Shown here piece by piece: positions 8,498-18,246 of a stretch of DNA of 64,000 bases; positions within the stretch are counted from its first letter, which is position 1; the number at the start of each line of letters is the position of its first letter. Both the position numbers and the translations under genes were made by a program. The DNA is from Gammaproteobacteria bacterium (GTDB lineage Bacteria > Pseudomonadota > Gammaproteobacteria > Pseudomonadales > JAUIET01), in the NCBI GenBank assembly GCA_030429735.1, contig JAUIET010000007.1:115002-179001 (forward strand), written 5' to 3'. The notes beneath the pieces are model-generated. The model saw only the letters and a list, made by a program, of their open reading frames with translations. It did not search any database and was not told where the DNA came from.

Positions 8498-10510
8498 CTA
8501 TTCGCTGCGGCCACTGAATGCCAGCAAGTCATCCATCTGCTTATCTTGATGCAGTACCTGACGGCGTTGTGCTTTTAGCCGATACTGCAATGCGCGCTGT
8601 GGCCATTTGGTAAGCAAGGATGCCGCCAGGCTCGGCGCGCTTGATCGTATTTTAAGGCCCAGAGTATGTAGGCTGTGGGGTAAGTGATCGCTCACCAAGG
8701 CATCGTCCAGCGCGACATACATTTCGAAACTGCCTGGCTCGCCCTGGCGGCCACAGCGGCCGAAAAGTTGCCGGTCAACTCGACCGGACTGGTTTGGTTC
8801 GCAGGCAATAACGTGTAACCCTCCCAGGCGCGCAACACCTTTGCCCAGTTTAATGTCGGTTCCCCGCCCGGCCATATTGGTTGCCACTGTTACGGCATTG
8901 CGCAGTCCCGCTCCGGCTACAACCTGTGCCTCTTGTGCGTCTTGTCTGGCACTGAGGACCATGTGTGGAATGCGCTGAGCGTCCAGCATTTCGCTCAGGC
9001 GCTCAGAGTTTGCGACCGACGCGGTGCCCAGTAAAACGGGCTGGCCACTGGCATGTACCTCACAGACGCGCTCGACGATGGCTTGCCACTTGGCCTCACT
9101 AGTGCTGCAAACATGGCAGGCCAGGCCACGCGCTTGACGCGGCTTATTGGGTGGCACCACCAACAGCGGCTTACCATACACGGACTGAAGTTCGCCGGCG
9201 ACTTCACATAAGGTTCCGCTCATGCCTGACAGGTGCAGATAACGCAGAAAGAATCGTTGATAACTGATGCGGGCCAGAGTTTCGCGCTGCCCGGTAATTG
9301 TGCAACCCTCCTTGGCCTCGACCATTTGATGCAAGCCCTGCTGCCAGGAGCGGTCAGGCATTGTTCGGCCCGTGTTCGGGTCTATGATTTCAATTCGATC
9401 ATCACGTATCAGATAATGTTCGTCCGCGCGAAATACAGTCAGTGCTGCCAGAGCCTGTTGAACCAGCCACTCGCGTCGCTGCTTACCACGCCAGATTCCT
9501 TGCAGGCCGCTGGCGCCGGCTTGACCGTCAGAATCACACAATGACGCCAGTCTGGTCTTGCCGGCTGGCGTCAGTGTGACCGTCATGTGCGCCTGCTTGA
9601 CGCTGAAATCCCGATCTTTATGCAACTGTCTGGCCAGCGTTAGTGCCTGTGCATACATTTGCTCTCGGTCAGGGTCCTTTATCTCCCGTGATAACAGAAG
9701 GGGCGTACATGCTTCATCAATTAACACTGAATCGGCCTCATCGACTATTGCAAAACACAAGCCACGCAAAACCGGCCCGGTATCGGGGTCAAACTGCTGA
9801 AGACGTAATGCCAACTGACTGTTTTCATTTCGGGTAACCAGCCGATCACGCAAATAATCGAAGGCGACTTGTTTGTTGGTACAGTAAGTCACGTCGGCGC
9901 TGTAGGCGCTGCGGCGTTGTGGGGCGCTCATGTCCTCTGTAACTGCCGAGCAGCCCAGCCCCAGGGCCTGGTATAACGATGTCATGTCTGCTGCATCTCG
10001 GCTGGCAAGATACTCATTGGTGGTAATCACATGCGTTGGAATCTTCGCCATGCCGGCACACGCAGCGGCCAGCGTCGCGGTTAAGCTCTTGCCTTCCCCG
10101 GTGCCCATTTCAACCATGTAGCCGTGTACCATTGCCCAAGCAGCCATTAGCTGAACATCGTAGTGACGTTTGCCCAAAGTGTACTCGGCACAGGCGCGCA
10201 CCACGGCGAAGGCCTGCGCCACCAAGTGACCTTGCAAGCCGTCACGGGCCATATTGGCCTTTAGTTGTTGCAAATGTGAGTCGAACTCGCGGCTGCCCGC
10301 TTTTGGTAAGACCTTAGCGGCGTTGTTCACCTGATCGCGCACATAGGCCAGTGAGCAGTGACGCCTGGCCATCAATTGCTGCCATTTGATACCTACTGAA
10401 TCAGTGATTCGATCTGCGATACCAGAGTCAATATCCGCACGCTGTGGATAGGCGCCAAGGCGCACACCCGGGCGAAGGTTATCACCGCTTTGACCAAGCC
10501 ACTCAGGCAT
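8498..10510 (-). CDS. SecA-like translocase ATPase, short accessory paralogue
   Basis: 670 residues against about 900 for housekeeping SecA. Visible SecA hallmarks: Walker A 'GTGEGKS' (136-142); 'VDEADSVLIDEACTPLLLS' with the DEAD box at 257-260; the preprotein-crosslinking-domain landmarks 'IRDDRIEIIDPNTGRTM' and 'GLHQMVEAKEG'; 'LSGMSGTL'; and in the second motor domain 'NMAGRGTDIKLG' and 'RQLFGRCGRQGEPGS'. The helical wing/scaffold region is shortened and the C-terminal zinc-binding tail is missing, so this is a specialised paralogue rather than the essential SecA. It is the last gene of a three-gene operon, overlapping the M50/HlyD gene by 8 bp, which implies coupled translation. Likely role: ATP-driven movement of a dedicated substrate through the linked membrane proteins (inference). 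Confidence 0.9.
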   Translation of the reverse strand: MPEWLGQSGDNLRPGVRLGAYPQRADIDSGIADRITDSVGIKWQQLMARRHCSLAYVRDQVNNAAKVLPKAGSREFDSHLQQLKANMARDGLQGHLVAQAFAVVRACAEYTLGKRHYDVQLMAAWAMVHGYMVEMGTGEGKSLTATLAAACAGMAKIPTHVITTNEYLASRDAADMTSLYQALGLGCSAVTEDMSAPQRRSAYSADVTYCTNKQVAFDYLRDRLVTRNENSQLALRLQQFDPDTGPVLRGLCFAIVDEADSVLIDEACTPLLLSREIKDPDREQMYAQALTLARQLHKDRDFSVKQAHMTVTLTPAGKTRLASLCDSDGQAGASGLQGIWRGKQRREWLVQQALAALTVFRADEHYLIRDDRIEIIDPNTGRTMPDRSWQQGLHQMVEAKEGCTITGQRETLARISYQRFFLRYLHLSGMSGTLCEVAGELQSVYGKPLLVVPPNKPRQARGLACHVCSTSEAKWQAIVERVCEVHASGQPVLLGTASVANSERLSEMLDAQRIPHMVLSARQDAQEAQVVAGAGLRNAVTVATNMAGRGTDIKLGKGVARLGGLHVIACEPNQSGRVDRQLFGRCGRQGEPGSFEMYVALDDALVSDHLPHSLHTLGLKIRSSAPSLAASLLTKWPQRALQYRLKAQRRQVLHQDKQMDDLLAFSGRSE

Positions 10511-12647
10511 CGAAATGCTTTAGAAACAGTTGTCGTGTTCGCCGCGCCAACTGCTCAGAGAGTGTTTCTGAGCCATGATCAAAACGAACATACGCGCGGG
10601 TTCCCAGCTGGGCATTTTCCAACGCCAGTGGAATTTCAAGCTCGTATTGAAAAAATGCGTCAAGGCTTTGTTTACCACTGGTATCGCCCGGCTCAACCAT
10701 GATCCTGCCACCGCCTTGTGTTCCCAGCACTTTACTGGGCAAGGCTTTATTGGCTTGCGGTGTTTGCTGCGCGATGCTTGCTGTAAGTACGGAAGGGACC
10801 GCGCTGCTCAAACGAACCTGTACGCGATCAACTTTGCGCTGAATGCGATCCTGATCTGCCTGATCAACAACCAATTGTACTCGGGCATTAGACTGATTCT
10901 TCAGATAGGCAAGTAATTGACCTTGTCTAACAAGGCTGCCCTGTAAATCATCTGCATTTGGGAACGCAATTCGGCCGTCTGCCGGACTGGTGACCAAAAG
11001 ATCGTTGACCTTATCTTGCGCATGGTCAACGCGCGCCTGCGCTGCACGAATTTTCTCTTCTATCGCCGCGGCTTGAATTCGATCGTTAACCAGGTAGCTG
11101 GCCCTTAAGGCTTTAAGTTCTTTGAGTTCTGCGCGAGCAATTGCGAGGTCGGCGTGACGCTGCGGATCATCGAGTTCAACAATGCCCTGGCCTTTGTTGA
11201 TCAGCTGACCTGGCTGCACGAGTACGCGATGCACCAACGCATCAACCCTGGCGTTTATTCGGGCTTCGCCAGGCAACCAAACAACGCCTTGATGTTGCGT
11301 ATTAGATGGTATGGGCACAGCAACCAGCAGTAGTACAACGACAACGGCCGTCAGGCCGGATACTGCCATTGCACGGCTGCGGTGAGCTCCGAGGCGGTCT
11401 GATATCAGGTAGCCAAAGAGCTTGGCAATAGGGAGTGCGAACTGGGTTACCATCATCCAAAGAGCCAGTAATACACCCAGCACAAACATTTTGCCCGCAA
11501 GGTACAAGCTGATTGCCAGCATCAGCACCGTTCGGTATACAAATGAACTGATGGAGTAGAAGACAAACCAGGCAGGCTCGCCGCGGGCACTGACAGGCGA
11601 ATGCGCGCTTTCAATATTGAAGCCATAGCGTTGAATCAGGTACCCAAGGTATTGGTTCGAACGCTGCGCAAGATTAGGTATGCCGATCGCGTCGGACAGC
11701 ATGTAATACGCGTCATAACGCAGCAGTGGGTTACCATTAAAGAGCAATGTGGAGACGCCACCAATAAGCACGATATTCAATGCCATACTGCGGACAATAC
11801 CGTCTTCCAAGGCCAGCCAGAGCAATAGTGCTAACGCGCTCAAGCCCAGCTCTACAATCATTCCGGCAGCGCTGACAAGAATACGTTTACTGCGTTGCGG
11901 GAATGTACTTGAGGCTGATGCATCCACATAAGGAATAGGCATGAGCACCAGCAGCATAATACCCAACTCGTGCACTTCGCCACCTTCCAGCTTCACTGAA
12001 TAAGCGTGCCCTAGCTCATGCAGCAGCTTGATTAACGGGTACAGCAAAATGAGCAACGCGATATTGTAGGGTTGTAACGCTTGCTCGCTGATCGCCTGGC
12101 TTAGCGCATTCCAGTTGTTTGCCGCTTGCAGGCCCGACAATACACACAACAAGGCAATAATGACAAGAACCGGCCGTGTAAACAGCGGCTTCGCCAGGTG
12201 TTGAGTACGATTTAGAAACGCGTCTGGGTCGAATAACGGAAATCGCAATGCGGCAGGGTTTTTGTAATGACTGTTGCGCTGCGCCTTGCTGCGCTTGTCC
12301 CCACGCTTTAACAGTTCTTCCAGTGCTGGGCTTACATCCGCTAACATCAAGTCGGCCGCATGAAGCTTTGACAAAAGAGTGATAATGTCACTTTGCGTAG
12401 GCGAATCGTCGCCTAATGTCTCATTGCATTGGTCCCAAATAGATTCTACGCTTTGTTCGCCGTCCATCAATCTAACGAAATGATATGCGCTGGTGCTAAA
12501 ACGATGGCTGCGCGCACCGACGGGGTCGCGTACTATAAACCAGTCTTGGCCGCGATATATGTGCCAGCTAACATCAACTTGTGGCTTTAGTTTGGGCTGC
12601 AGATCTTTAACCCTGTACCAGTAGGGCGAGAAAAGGTCCTCGATCAC
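10503..12647 (-). CDS. PqqD-like / M50 site-2-type protease / HlyD fusion protein
   Basis: About 714 residues from a GTG at 12647 that overlaps the upstream stop as GTGA; a TTG at 12662 is also possible. Positions below are counted from 12662. Residues 30-110 look like a PqqD-type peptide-binding domain ('WFIVRDPVGARSHRFSTSAY'). Several membrane segments follow, with the M50 zinc motif HELGHA at 215-220 and the later 'NGNPLLRYDAYY' supplying the Asp ligand. The last 270 or so residues are a HlyD-type adaptor: lipoyl halves around 'VDALVHRVLVQPGQLINKG' and 'VTSPADGRIAFPNADD' flanking a helical hairpin. Proteins of this build are sometimes annotated as putative peptide zinc metalloproteases. 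Joining a peptide-recognition domain, an intramembrane protease and an adaptor suggests substrate processing coupled to export. Confidence 0.88.
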   Translation of the reverse strand: MIEDLFSPYWYRVKDLQPKLKPQVDVSWHIYRGQDWFIVRDPVGARSHRFSTSAYHFVRLMDGEQSVESIWDQCNETLGDDSPTQSDIITLLSKLHAADLMLADVSPALEELLKRGDKRSKAQRNSHYKNPAALRFPLFDPDAFLNRTQHLAKPLFTRPVLVIIALLCVLSGLQAANNWNALSQAISEQALQPYNIALLILLYPLIKLLHELGHAYSVKLEGGEVHELGIMLLVLMPIPYVDASASSTFPQRSKRILVSAAGMIVELGLSALALLLWLALEDGIVRSMALNIVLIGGVSTLLFNGNPLLRYDAYYMLSDAIGIPNLAQRSNQYLGYLIQRYGFNIESAHSPVSARGEPAWFVFYSISSFVYRTVLMLAISLYLAGKMFVLGVLLALWMMVTQFALPIAKLFGYLISDRLGAHRSRAMAVSGLTAVVVVLLLVAVPIPSNTQHQGVVWLPGEARINARVDALVHRVLVQPGQLINKGQGIVELDDPQRHADLAIARAELKELKALRASYLVNDRIQAAAIEEKIRAAQARVDHAQDKVNDLLVTSPADGRIAFPNADDLQGSLVRQGQLLAYLKNQSNARVQLVVDQADQDRIQRKVDRVQVRLSSAVPSVLTASIAQQTPQANKALPSKVLGTQGGGRIMVEPGDTSGKQSLDAFFQYELEIPLALENAQLGTRAYVRFDHGSETLSEQLARRTRQLFLKHFDA

Positions 12648-14497
12648 GGCAGCCACACCCAAACTTTAAGTTTCAGCCAGTTGATCAGTTCATGCGTCCA
12701 TATCCAGATCAGGCGTTGTTCCCCGAGATCGAGTTTGGCGGCTCCTTGCATGCCAGGGCGCAAATCCTGCTGCCGTTGGCTGCCGTGATCATCGCTGATT
12801 CGGGCTTCGACTCGGAAGTAATTGCTGGCATCTTCTGCCACTGACACAGACGTTACCTGCTCGACAACCAACGGGCGTTTTTCGCCCGGCAAACTGGTTA
12901 ACACCAGCGTGCCCTGCAAACCACTCACTATGCCTGCGATGTTCTTCTCGTCAACGTTCAGTACGATGCGGTAGTCGGTCAATGGCGCGACTTTGAATAA
13001 AACATCGCCTTTGCTTACTGGCGAACCCAGCGACTGGCTTAGATCACCTTCTATAACGATACCGTCAAACGGGGCGAGTAATCGGGTGCGTTTCAGCTGT
13101 TCGTTAACCAATTGCATTCGGGCGTTGGCCTGCTCGATCTGAGCACTGATGATGGCTACTTTGACATTGTCGTGCTCGGCCATGGCTTCGCGATACGCGC
13201 CCACCAACTCTTGCTGCTCGCTGGTAATACGCAACTGCTCCAACTTTAAGTCCTTGTCATCGAGTTGGCCCATAAGCTGTTGCGCGTTAACAGAGTCACC
13301 AGCTCGAACGTGAGAAGACGCCAAAAACCCATCAAGTGGCGCAACCACCGCGCGTTGTACTTTACCCTCAACAATGGCCGGGGCGGTTACACGATATTCT
13401 CCGCGCGCAAAGGCGAGGAATATGCACAATAACGTTACTGCCGCCAGCTTGAGTTTCAGGCTGCCATTACCCTTGCGGCTCAGTTTCTGTGTCAGGTTCC
13501 GAATCTTATTGATACCGCGATGCGCAAAATTGCGCTGCTGTTGTTGGTGCAAAGAGAGTGTGTTTGCCAGCAACGCGGTAAGGTGCTGTACATAGTTAAG
13601 TTCGCCCTCAGAAAACGGTTTTTCAACCGGGCGCTCCAATGTAATCGCCGCAAACAGTTCGCCATCAACTCCCAGAGGAACAGTGCATAAAGAACCGTTT
13701 GCAGAACTGTCACACAGCAACTGATGAGCAAAGCTGTGCGGCTCGTGTTGCTGACCTTGATTGCAGAAGAGAATGACACGGTCATGTTCAATCGCTTCTG
13801 TCATTGCGGACGCCAATCGCGCAATCGCTTCTGTCTTGCGATTAAAATTGGCGCTGTGCGAGATGGCCGCGACAGACAGGTGCTTGCCATTCCAGCGGCC
13901 GTAGCTTACCCGGGTACAGCGAAGCTGGGTAGCAAGCTCCGACACCATACAACTGCTCATAGCGGTAAGGTCTTGTTGTTCCAGACACCGGGCCGCGGTG
14001 GTCCATAAGGACATGTGTGACACAGAAGCAGCTTGTTCTGGCTGACGATAGGCAAACTGAAACCAGTGGCTACCCCACTGCAACAGGTTCAATACCGAAC
14101 GCTGCATCAATTCGTTGCGCGCCTGCATCGTCAAATGCACTACGAATACAAAGCAAGACGTACGCAGCAGTGGATAACTGAGCTGATCAATGGCACCGAG
14201 CGTGTCATGGTTTGCGCTGTTGATGCAGTGTTGCTGGGTGCGCAGGCATTCCAGCACGGTAGCTGATGCATCATTGGTTTCCGGAACCGCATGCGGCCAA
14301 TGCGACAGGGTCAACAACTGCTGATTGTCTGACTGGTAACAAAGTAGCTGCGCTGAATGCAGTTCCTTGATCATCGCGCACTGGGTATGCAGCCACTGCT
14401 GCGCCAGACGATTCAGGTTTTGGCTACCACGCGGCGTACTTGTTTGGACAGAGTCCGCATCCGTGTGTTCGACCGACGGTACTGCCTGTGTTTGCAT
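12644..14497 (-). CDS. GAF domain / HlyD family periplasmic adaptor
   Basis: 617 residues from ATG 14497; a TTG seven codons upstream (14518) is the other possible start. Roughly the first 330 residues are cytoplasmic and include a GAF-like domain (about 170-330). A single membrane segment ('LKLAAVTLLCIFLAFARG', about 355-372) leads into a HlyD/membrane-fusion region: 'VVAPLDGFLASSHVRAGD', a coiled hairpin, 'LLAPFDGIVIEGDLSQSLGS' and a beta-barrel. The end 'LINWLKLKVWVWLP' is hydrophobic. A GAF domain on an adaptor is unusual and implies cytoplasmic ligand sensing or a docking platform for the SecA-like ATPase. It is the first gene of the operon; its stop is overlapped by the start of the M50/HlyD gene. 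Confidence 0.85.
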   Translation of the reverse strand: MQTQAVPSVEHTDADSVQTSTPRGSQNLNRLAQQWLHTQCAMIKELHSAQLLCYQSDNQQLLTLSHWPHAVPETNDASATVLECLRTQQHCINSANHDTLGAIDQLSYPLLRTSCFVFVVHLTMQARNELMQRSVLNLLQWGSHWFQFAYRQPEQAASVSHMSLWTTAARCLEQQDLTAMSSCMVSELATQLRCTRVSYGRWNGKHLSVAAISHSANFNRKTEAIARLASAMTEAIEHDRVILFCNQGQQHEPHSFAHQLLCDSSANGSLCTVPLGVDGELFAAITLERPVEKPFSEGELNYVQHLTALLANTLSLHQQQQRNFAHRGINKIRNLTQKLSRKGNGSLKLKLAAVTLLCIFLAFARGEYRVTAPAIVEGKVQRAVVAPLDGFLASSHVRAGDSVNAQQLMGQLDDKDLKLEQLRITSEQQELVGAYREAMAEHDNVKVAIISAQIEQANARMQLVNEQLKRTRLLAPFDGIVIEGDLSQSLGSPVSKGDVLFKVAPLTDYRIVLNVDEKNIAGIVSGLQGTLVLTSLPGEKRPLVVEQVTSVSVAEDASNYFRVEARISDDHGSQRQQDLRPGMQGAAKLDLGEQRLIWIWTHELINWLKLKVWVWLP

Positions 14498-14667
14498 AAT
14501 GGTCCGGACAAATGCCAAGCTGGCGGCCAGTTAAGCACTGGCGCCGTCTATTGAGTGTTATTTGCACGAATTGATGATTAAGCACACAAAAATACTAACA
14601 AAATCAGCGATTTGCACTCACAAAGAATAGAGTATGTGTGGCTATTTTCCACTCGTGGAAACCCGAT

Positions 14668-16086
14668 TCAGAGTGTCAGACGCAGCATTCTGGAGATGGT
14701 TTTTTCAAGCTGTCCCAGCGTGTTGCACTCCACGGCATCGTGGCAGTACACGGCATAGCGCCGCATTTCGGAGTCTCCGCTGGACCACAGCGATTTGTTT
14801 TCAGGGTTTAACCAGAGCAGTCGCTGGCAACGATCGTACATGGCTTTCAACAGTTCGGTTTGCGGGTCGCCGTAGTTATTGCGGCCATCCCCGAGCATAA
14901 TGATGCTTGTGTGGCGATCAATACTGTCCAGGCATAGATCGCTAAACTGCAGAAAAGCAGAGCCGTAGTCTGTAGAACCCATACCGTATTGGTGGTTAAT
15001 CAGTTCAATGGCTTTTTCAACCGGGTAGCGCTGCAGAATATCGGTAACCTCGCCAAGCTGTGACGAGAACGCAAAAGCCCTTACATTGGGCAGAACATCG
15101 TGCAAACTGTATAACAGCATCAACAGGAAACGCGCGTACAAACTGACCGAACCGCTCACGTCACAGATTGCCAGTACTTTGGGTCGGTCCTTACGGGTGA
15201 ACTTCCAATGCGTTTCAAACAGAATGCCGTCATTGGCAATGTTTCTGCGGATTGTTTTACCGGCGTTGAGCTGGCCTTTCTTGTAGATTTTTTTGCGTCG
15301 GGCATGTTGACTGGCCAATTTTTTGGCCATCTTATGCACCAACATCTGCATGTCTCGGAAATAGTGTGCGTCCAGACTCGATAGCCGTGCTCGTTTGAGC
15401 ACGTCTTCACGCAATTGCTGACCGGCGTTGCTCGCAAACAGCAGATATTGTTGTTCAACGTAATTGCGAATTCGATCGCGCAGCTGGTTGCGTCGCTGCT
15501 TCAGTTCTTCAGCCAGTTGGTGATCAGGGTTGAACTCCGACTGCTCCAACTGGTGGATGGTTTCTTCCAGTCCTTCCAATCCCATCTGTTGAAGTACACG
15601 GCGGGAATACTGACCTTTTTGCGTGAATATTCTGATATCGGAAACACCCACCGCGTCACTGGCGCGTACTATTTCAGCCGACATTTCGGCGGCATCCGCG
15701 TTCAACAGCATCCCCGCGAGTCCATCAAGTGCGGATGGATTATCATCGCCGCCCGTGCCAATATCAGGCCCGTCTTCGCTTAGGCTTTGGGTAGAGGAGC
15801 TTTCGGAGATTGTGTTGTCAGTGGGAGCGTCCTGTTCGCTTGAAGAGTCGTTATTTTCGTTTGCATCGGGCTCGGGAATTGCAAAGAAATGCTCAAAACA
15901 ATATTCAAAGCTGCTTTTTTCTTCTTCCGTTTTTGCAAGTGTTGCGGACAAAGCCTGCTTTAGCAGCAGCCGATCTTCATAGCCAACCAGGGCCATGGCA
16001 TGCATAGCGTCGATGCTTTCAGACGTGGATACGCGAACATCGGCATTGCGAAGCACACGAACGAAATCAATCAGCTTGCGTTGCAT
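14668..16086 (-). CDS. VWA domain protein, CoxE-like
   Basis: 472 residues. The N-terminal half is helical with an acidic low-complexity stretch (about residues 70-115) and the second half is a von Willebrand A domain. The metal-ion-dependent adhesion site is seen as 'ICDVSGSVSLYARF', with later 'GSTDYGSAF' and 'IIMLGDGRNNYGDP'. CoxE-like VWA proteins work with a MoxR AAA+ ATPase to remodel or mature partner proteins, classically molybdenum CO dehydrogenase. The MoxR partner gene ends 3 bp before this gene starts, so they form one unit. No signal peptide; cytoplasmic. Confidence 0.9.
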   Translation of the reverse strand: MQRKLIDFVRVLRNADVRVSTSESIDAMHAMALVGYEDRLLLKQALSATLAKTEEEKSSFEYCFEHFFAIPEPDANENNDSSSEQDAPTDNTISESSSTQSLSEDGPDIGTGGDDNPSALDGLAGMLLNADAAEMSAEIVRASDAVGVSDIRIFTQKGQYSRRVLQQMGLEGLEETIHQLEQSEFNPDHQLAEELKQRRNQLRDRIRNYVEQQYLLFASNAGQQLREDVLKRARLSSLDAHYFRDMQMLVHKMAKKLASQHARRKKIYKKGQLNAGKTIRRNIANDGILFETHWKFTRKDRPKVLAICDVSGSVSLYARFLLMLLYSLHDVLPNVRAFAFSSQLGEVTDILQRYPVEKAIELINHQYGMGSTDYGSAFLQFSDLCLDSIDRHTSIIMLGDGRNNYGDPQTELLKAMYDRCQRLLWLNPENKSLWSSGDSEMRRYAVYCHDAVECNTLGQLEKTISRMLRLTL

Positions 16087-16089
16087 GGG

Positions 16090-17046
16090 CTACTTATTGC
16101 TGGACAATATGGAGCTGAGTTCAGCTTCAATATTGTCAATATCTTCCTGGAATTTGAGAACCACGTTTAAAGTGTTATGAACTATGTCACGATCAAGTGT
16201 GTCGGCATGCAGCAGCACCAGAGTTTTGGCCCAGTCAATGGTTTCACTGATAGCGGGTAATTTCTTAAGATCCCGTTCGCGTAGTTGCTGGATAAATCCG
16301 ACCAGTTGCTCGCGTAATTTGTCCGGTAATTCGGGCACACGGGATTCAATAATACGTTGCTCGAGGCGCGCGTCCGGAAACGGAATATATAAATGCAGAC
16401 AACGGCGTTTCAGGGCGTCGCTGATTTCGCGTGTATTGTTACTGGTGAGTACCACCAGGGGTTTATGCTTGGCTTTGATCGTACCGATTTCAGGAACAGA
16501 TATCTGATAGTCCGACAATAACTCAAGTAACAAGGCTTCAAACTCGTAGTCGGATTTGTCCAGCTCATCAATAAGCAGCACCGAGCCTTGCTCCTGCTCC
16601 ATAGCCTTCAACAGTGGTCGTGGCTCGAGAAACTCTTCAGAGAAAAACACATCGCCAAACTGATGCAAGCGTTTCACTGACTCATCCAGTCCTTTCGCAC
16701 CTTGCATTACATCGGCCAACTTTTCCTTTAAAACCTGCGTGTACAGAAGTTGTTTGCCGTACTTCCATTCGTAGAGCGCTTTGCTCTCGTCAAGGCCTTC
16801 GTAACATTGCATTCGAAGCAGTGGTCGTTGTAAATACTCTGCGGCGGTTTTGGCAAGTTCTGTTTTGCCGACACCGGGTGGGCCCTCAACCAGAATTGGC
16901 TTTTCAAGTTTCAAGGCGAGAAACACCGCTGTGGCAATTTGCTCACTGCAAATATAGCCCTGTTGATCAAACCCGTCGCGAATGTGTTGAACGCTTTGCG
17001 CAGACGTTAGCAGCGATTGTGCTGCGGTTGAAGAAGAATCAGGCAC
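16090..17046 (-). CDS. MoxR family AAA+ ATPase
   Basis: 318 residues, ATG at 17046. Walker A 'GPPGVGKTEL', Walker B 'LLIDELDKSD', sensor 1 'VVLTSNNTREISDALKRRC' and sensor 2 region 'FPDARLEQRII' are all visible. These are typical of MoxR/CoxD chaperone-like ATPases. It is encoded directly upstream of the CoxE-like VWA gene on the same strand. The moaA gene lies 58 bp upstream in the same direction, so a longer transcript is possible. Client protein unknown. Confidence 0.92.
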   Translation of the reverse strand: MPDSSSTAAQSLLTSAQSVQHIRDGFDQQGYICSEQIATAVFLALKLEKPILVEGPPGVGKTELAKTAAEYLQRPLLRMQCYEGLDESKALYEWKYGKQLLYTQVLKEKLADVMQGAKGLDESVKRLHQFGDVFFSEEFLEPRPLLKAMEQEQGSVLLIDELDKSDYEFEALLLELLSDYQISVPEIGTIKAKHKPLVVLTSNNTREISDALKRRCLHLYIPFPDARLEQRIIESRVPELPDKLREQLVGFIQQLRERDLKKLPAISETIDWAKTLVLLHADTLDRDIVHNTLNVVLKFQEDIDNIEAELSSILSSNK

Positions 17047-17104
17047 TGGTGTCCCCTACTATAAGTTAATGTGATGTAGGGGGTGTGTTATCGTGATATT
17101 CACA

Positions 17105-18103
17105 CTACCCCCCTGTCATATTCATGAACCGAACAATTTGCGGCTCATCGTGAAGGTTAAAGTGGTGGCGTTCCGGCTTCAGGTCCATGGCGCTGATGAT
17201 GGCTTGTTCAAGTTCATCATCACTGGCACCACTTCGCAGTACCGCTCTAAGATCCATCGAATGCTCATTGCCAAGACACAGCAGCAGTCGACCTTCAACG
17301 GTCACTCGTACTCGATTGCACAAGTGGCAAAAATTATGACTGTGCGGTGAGATAAAGCCCACCCTGATAGGGCTACCGTGCACATGGTAATAATCCGAAG
17401 GCCCGGCGGAACTGACGGCACTGTTGAGCAGCTGATAGCGCTGACCGATAATCCGTCGCACTTCATCGCTGGAACAGTAGGTCACGGCTCGGTCATGATC
17501 ATCAATAAGCCCGAGCGGCATTTCCTCGATGTAGGAAATATCCAGGTTTCGTTCCATGCAGAACTGCAGCAGGTCCAGAACTTCGTCTTCATTGCGCCCG
17601 TTAAGAATCACCGCATTGATCTTTATGCGGTCGAAACCAACCTCTCTGGCCGCATTAATGCCATCCAGAACCTGGTCCAGCTTTCCGGTGCGCGTAATCG
17701 ATGTGAAGCGCTCGGGCTGCAGGCTGTCGAGACTGATGTTCAGCCGTGTCACGCCCGCTTTACGCAGAGCGCTGGCCTGTTTTCTCAGCTGTGAGCCATT
17801 GCTGGTGATGTTGAGTTCTGATAAACCCGGGGTGGCTGAAATTGCGCTGGCCAGGGCCACGACGTTCTTGCGAACCAATGGCTCGCCTCCCGTCAGACGA
17901 ATCTTGCTGACCCCGAGGCGAATAAAGGCCTGGGCAATGCGGCCTATTTCCTCCAGCGATAAAATTTCTTTGCGCGGCAGGAATTCCATGTCTTCAGCCA
18001 TGCAATACACGCAACGAAAATCACAGCGATCAGTGACCGACAGGCGCACGTAATCGACTCGGCGGCCGAAGCGATCAATCAAATGTGGGGTTGAATTTGT
18101 CAT
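17105..18103 (-). CDS. moaA: GTP 3',8-cyclase MoaA (molybdenum cofactor biosynthesis)
   Basis: 332 residues from ATG 18103; a GTG four codons upstream (18115) is less likely. Radical-SAM motif 'CDFRCVYC' (C27, C31, C34) binds the first 4Fe-4S cluster. The C-terminal '[21 protein letters not shown]' gives the CxxC-x13-C of the second, substrate-binding cluster. The protein ends in the conserved Gly-Gly that is needed for activity in MoaA. It converts GTP to the precursor of cyclic pyranopterin monophosphate together with MoaC, which is not in this window. A molybdopterin oxidoreductase gene at 20681-22945 would be one user of the cofactor. Confidence 0.96.
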   Translation of the reverse strand: MTNSTPHLIDRFGRRVDYVRLSVTDRCDFRCVYCMAEDMEFLPRKEILSLEEIGRIAQAFIRLGVSKIRLTGGEPLVRKNVVALASAISATPGLSELNITSNGSQLRKQASALRKAGVTRLNISLDSLQPERFTSITRTGKLDQVLDGINAAREVGFDRIKINAVILNGRNEDEVLDLLQFCMERNLDISYIEEMPLGLIDDHDRAVTYCSSDEVRRIIGQRYQLLNSAVSSAGPSDYYHVHGSPIRVGFISPHSHNFCHLCNRVRVTVEGRLLLCLGNEHSMDLRAVLRSGASDDELEQAIISAMDLKPERHHFNLHDEPQIVRFMNMTGG

Positions 18104-18246
18104 AGAATGCTGCACAGCAAGCCATCAAAGCCTGGCCAGCCTTGTATGATACCGTACCTGGAGGCCAGGTTTGTGTTTCTGCGTAATGACCGCATAAGCT
18201 GCGCATGTGAAGGCTGATTATCGGAGTTTGAAACGAAGCTAAGTCT

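Noticed and set aside
17556..18053. 165-codon plus-strand frame opposite moaA
   Set aside because: Shadow of moaA, rich in Arg and Ser as expected of an antisense frame.
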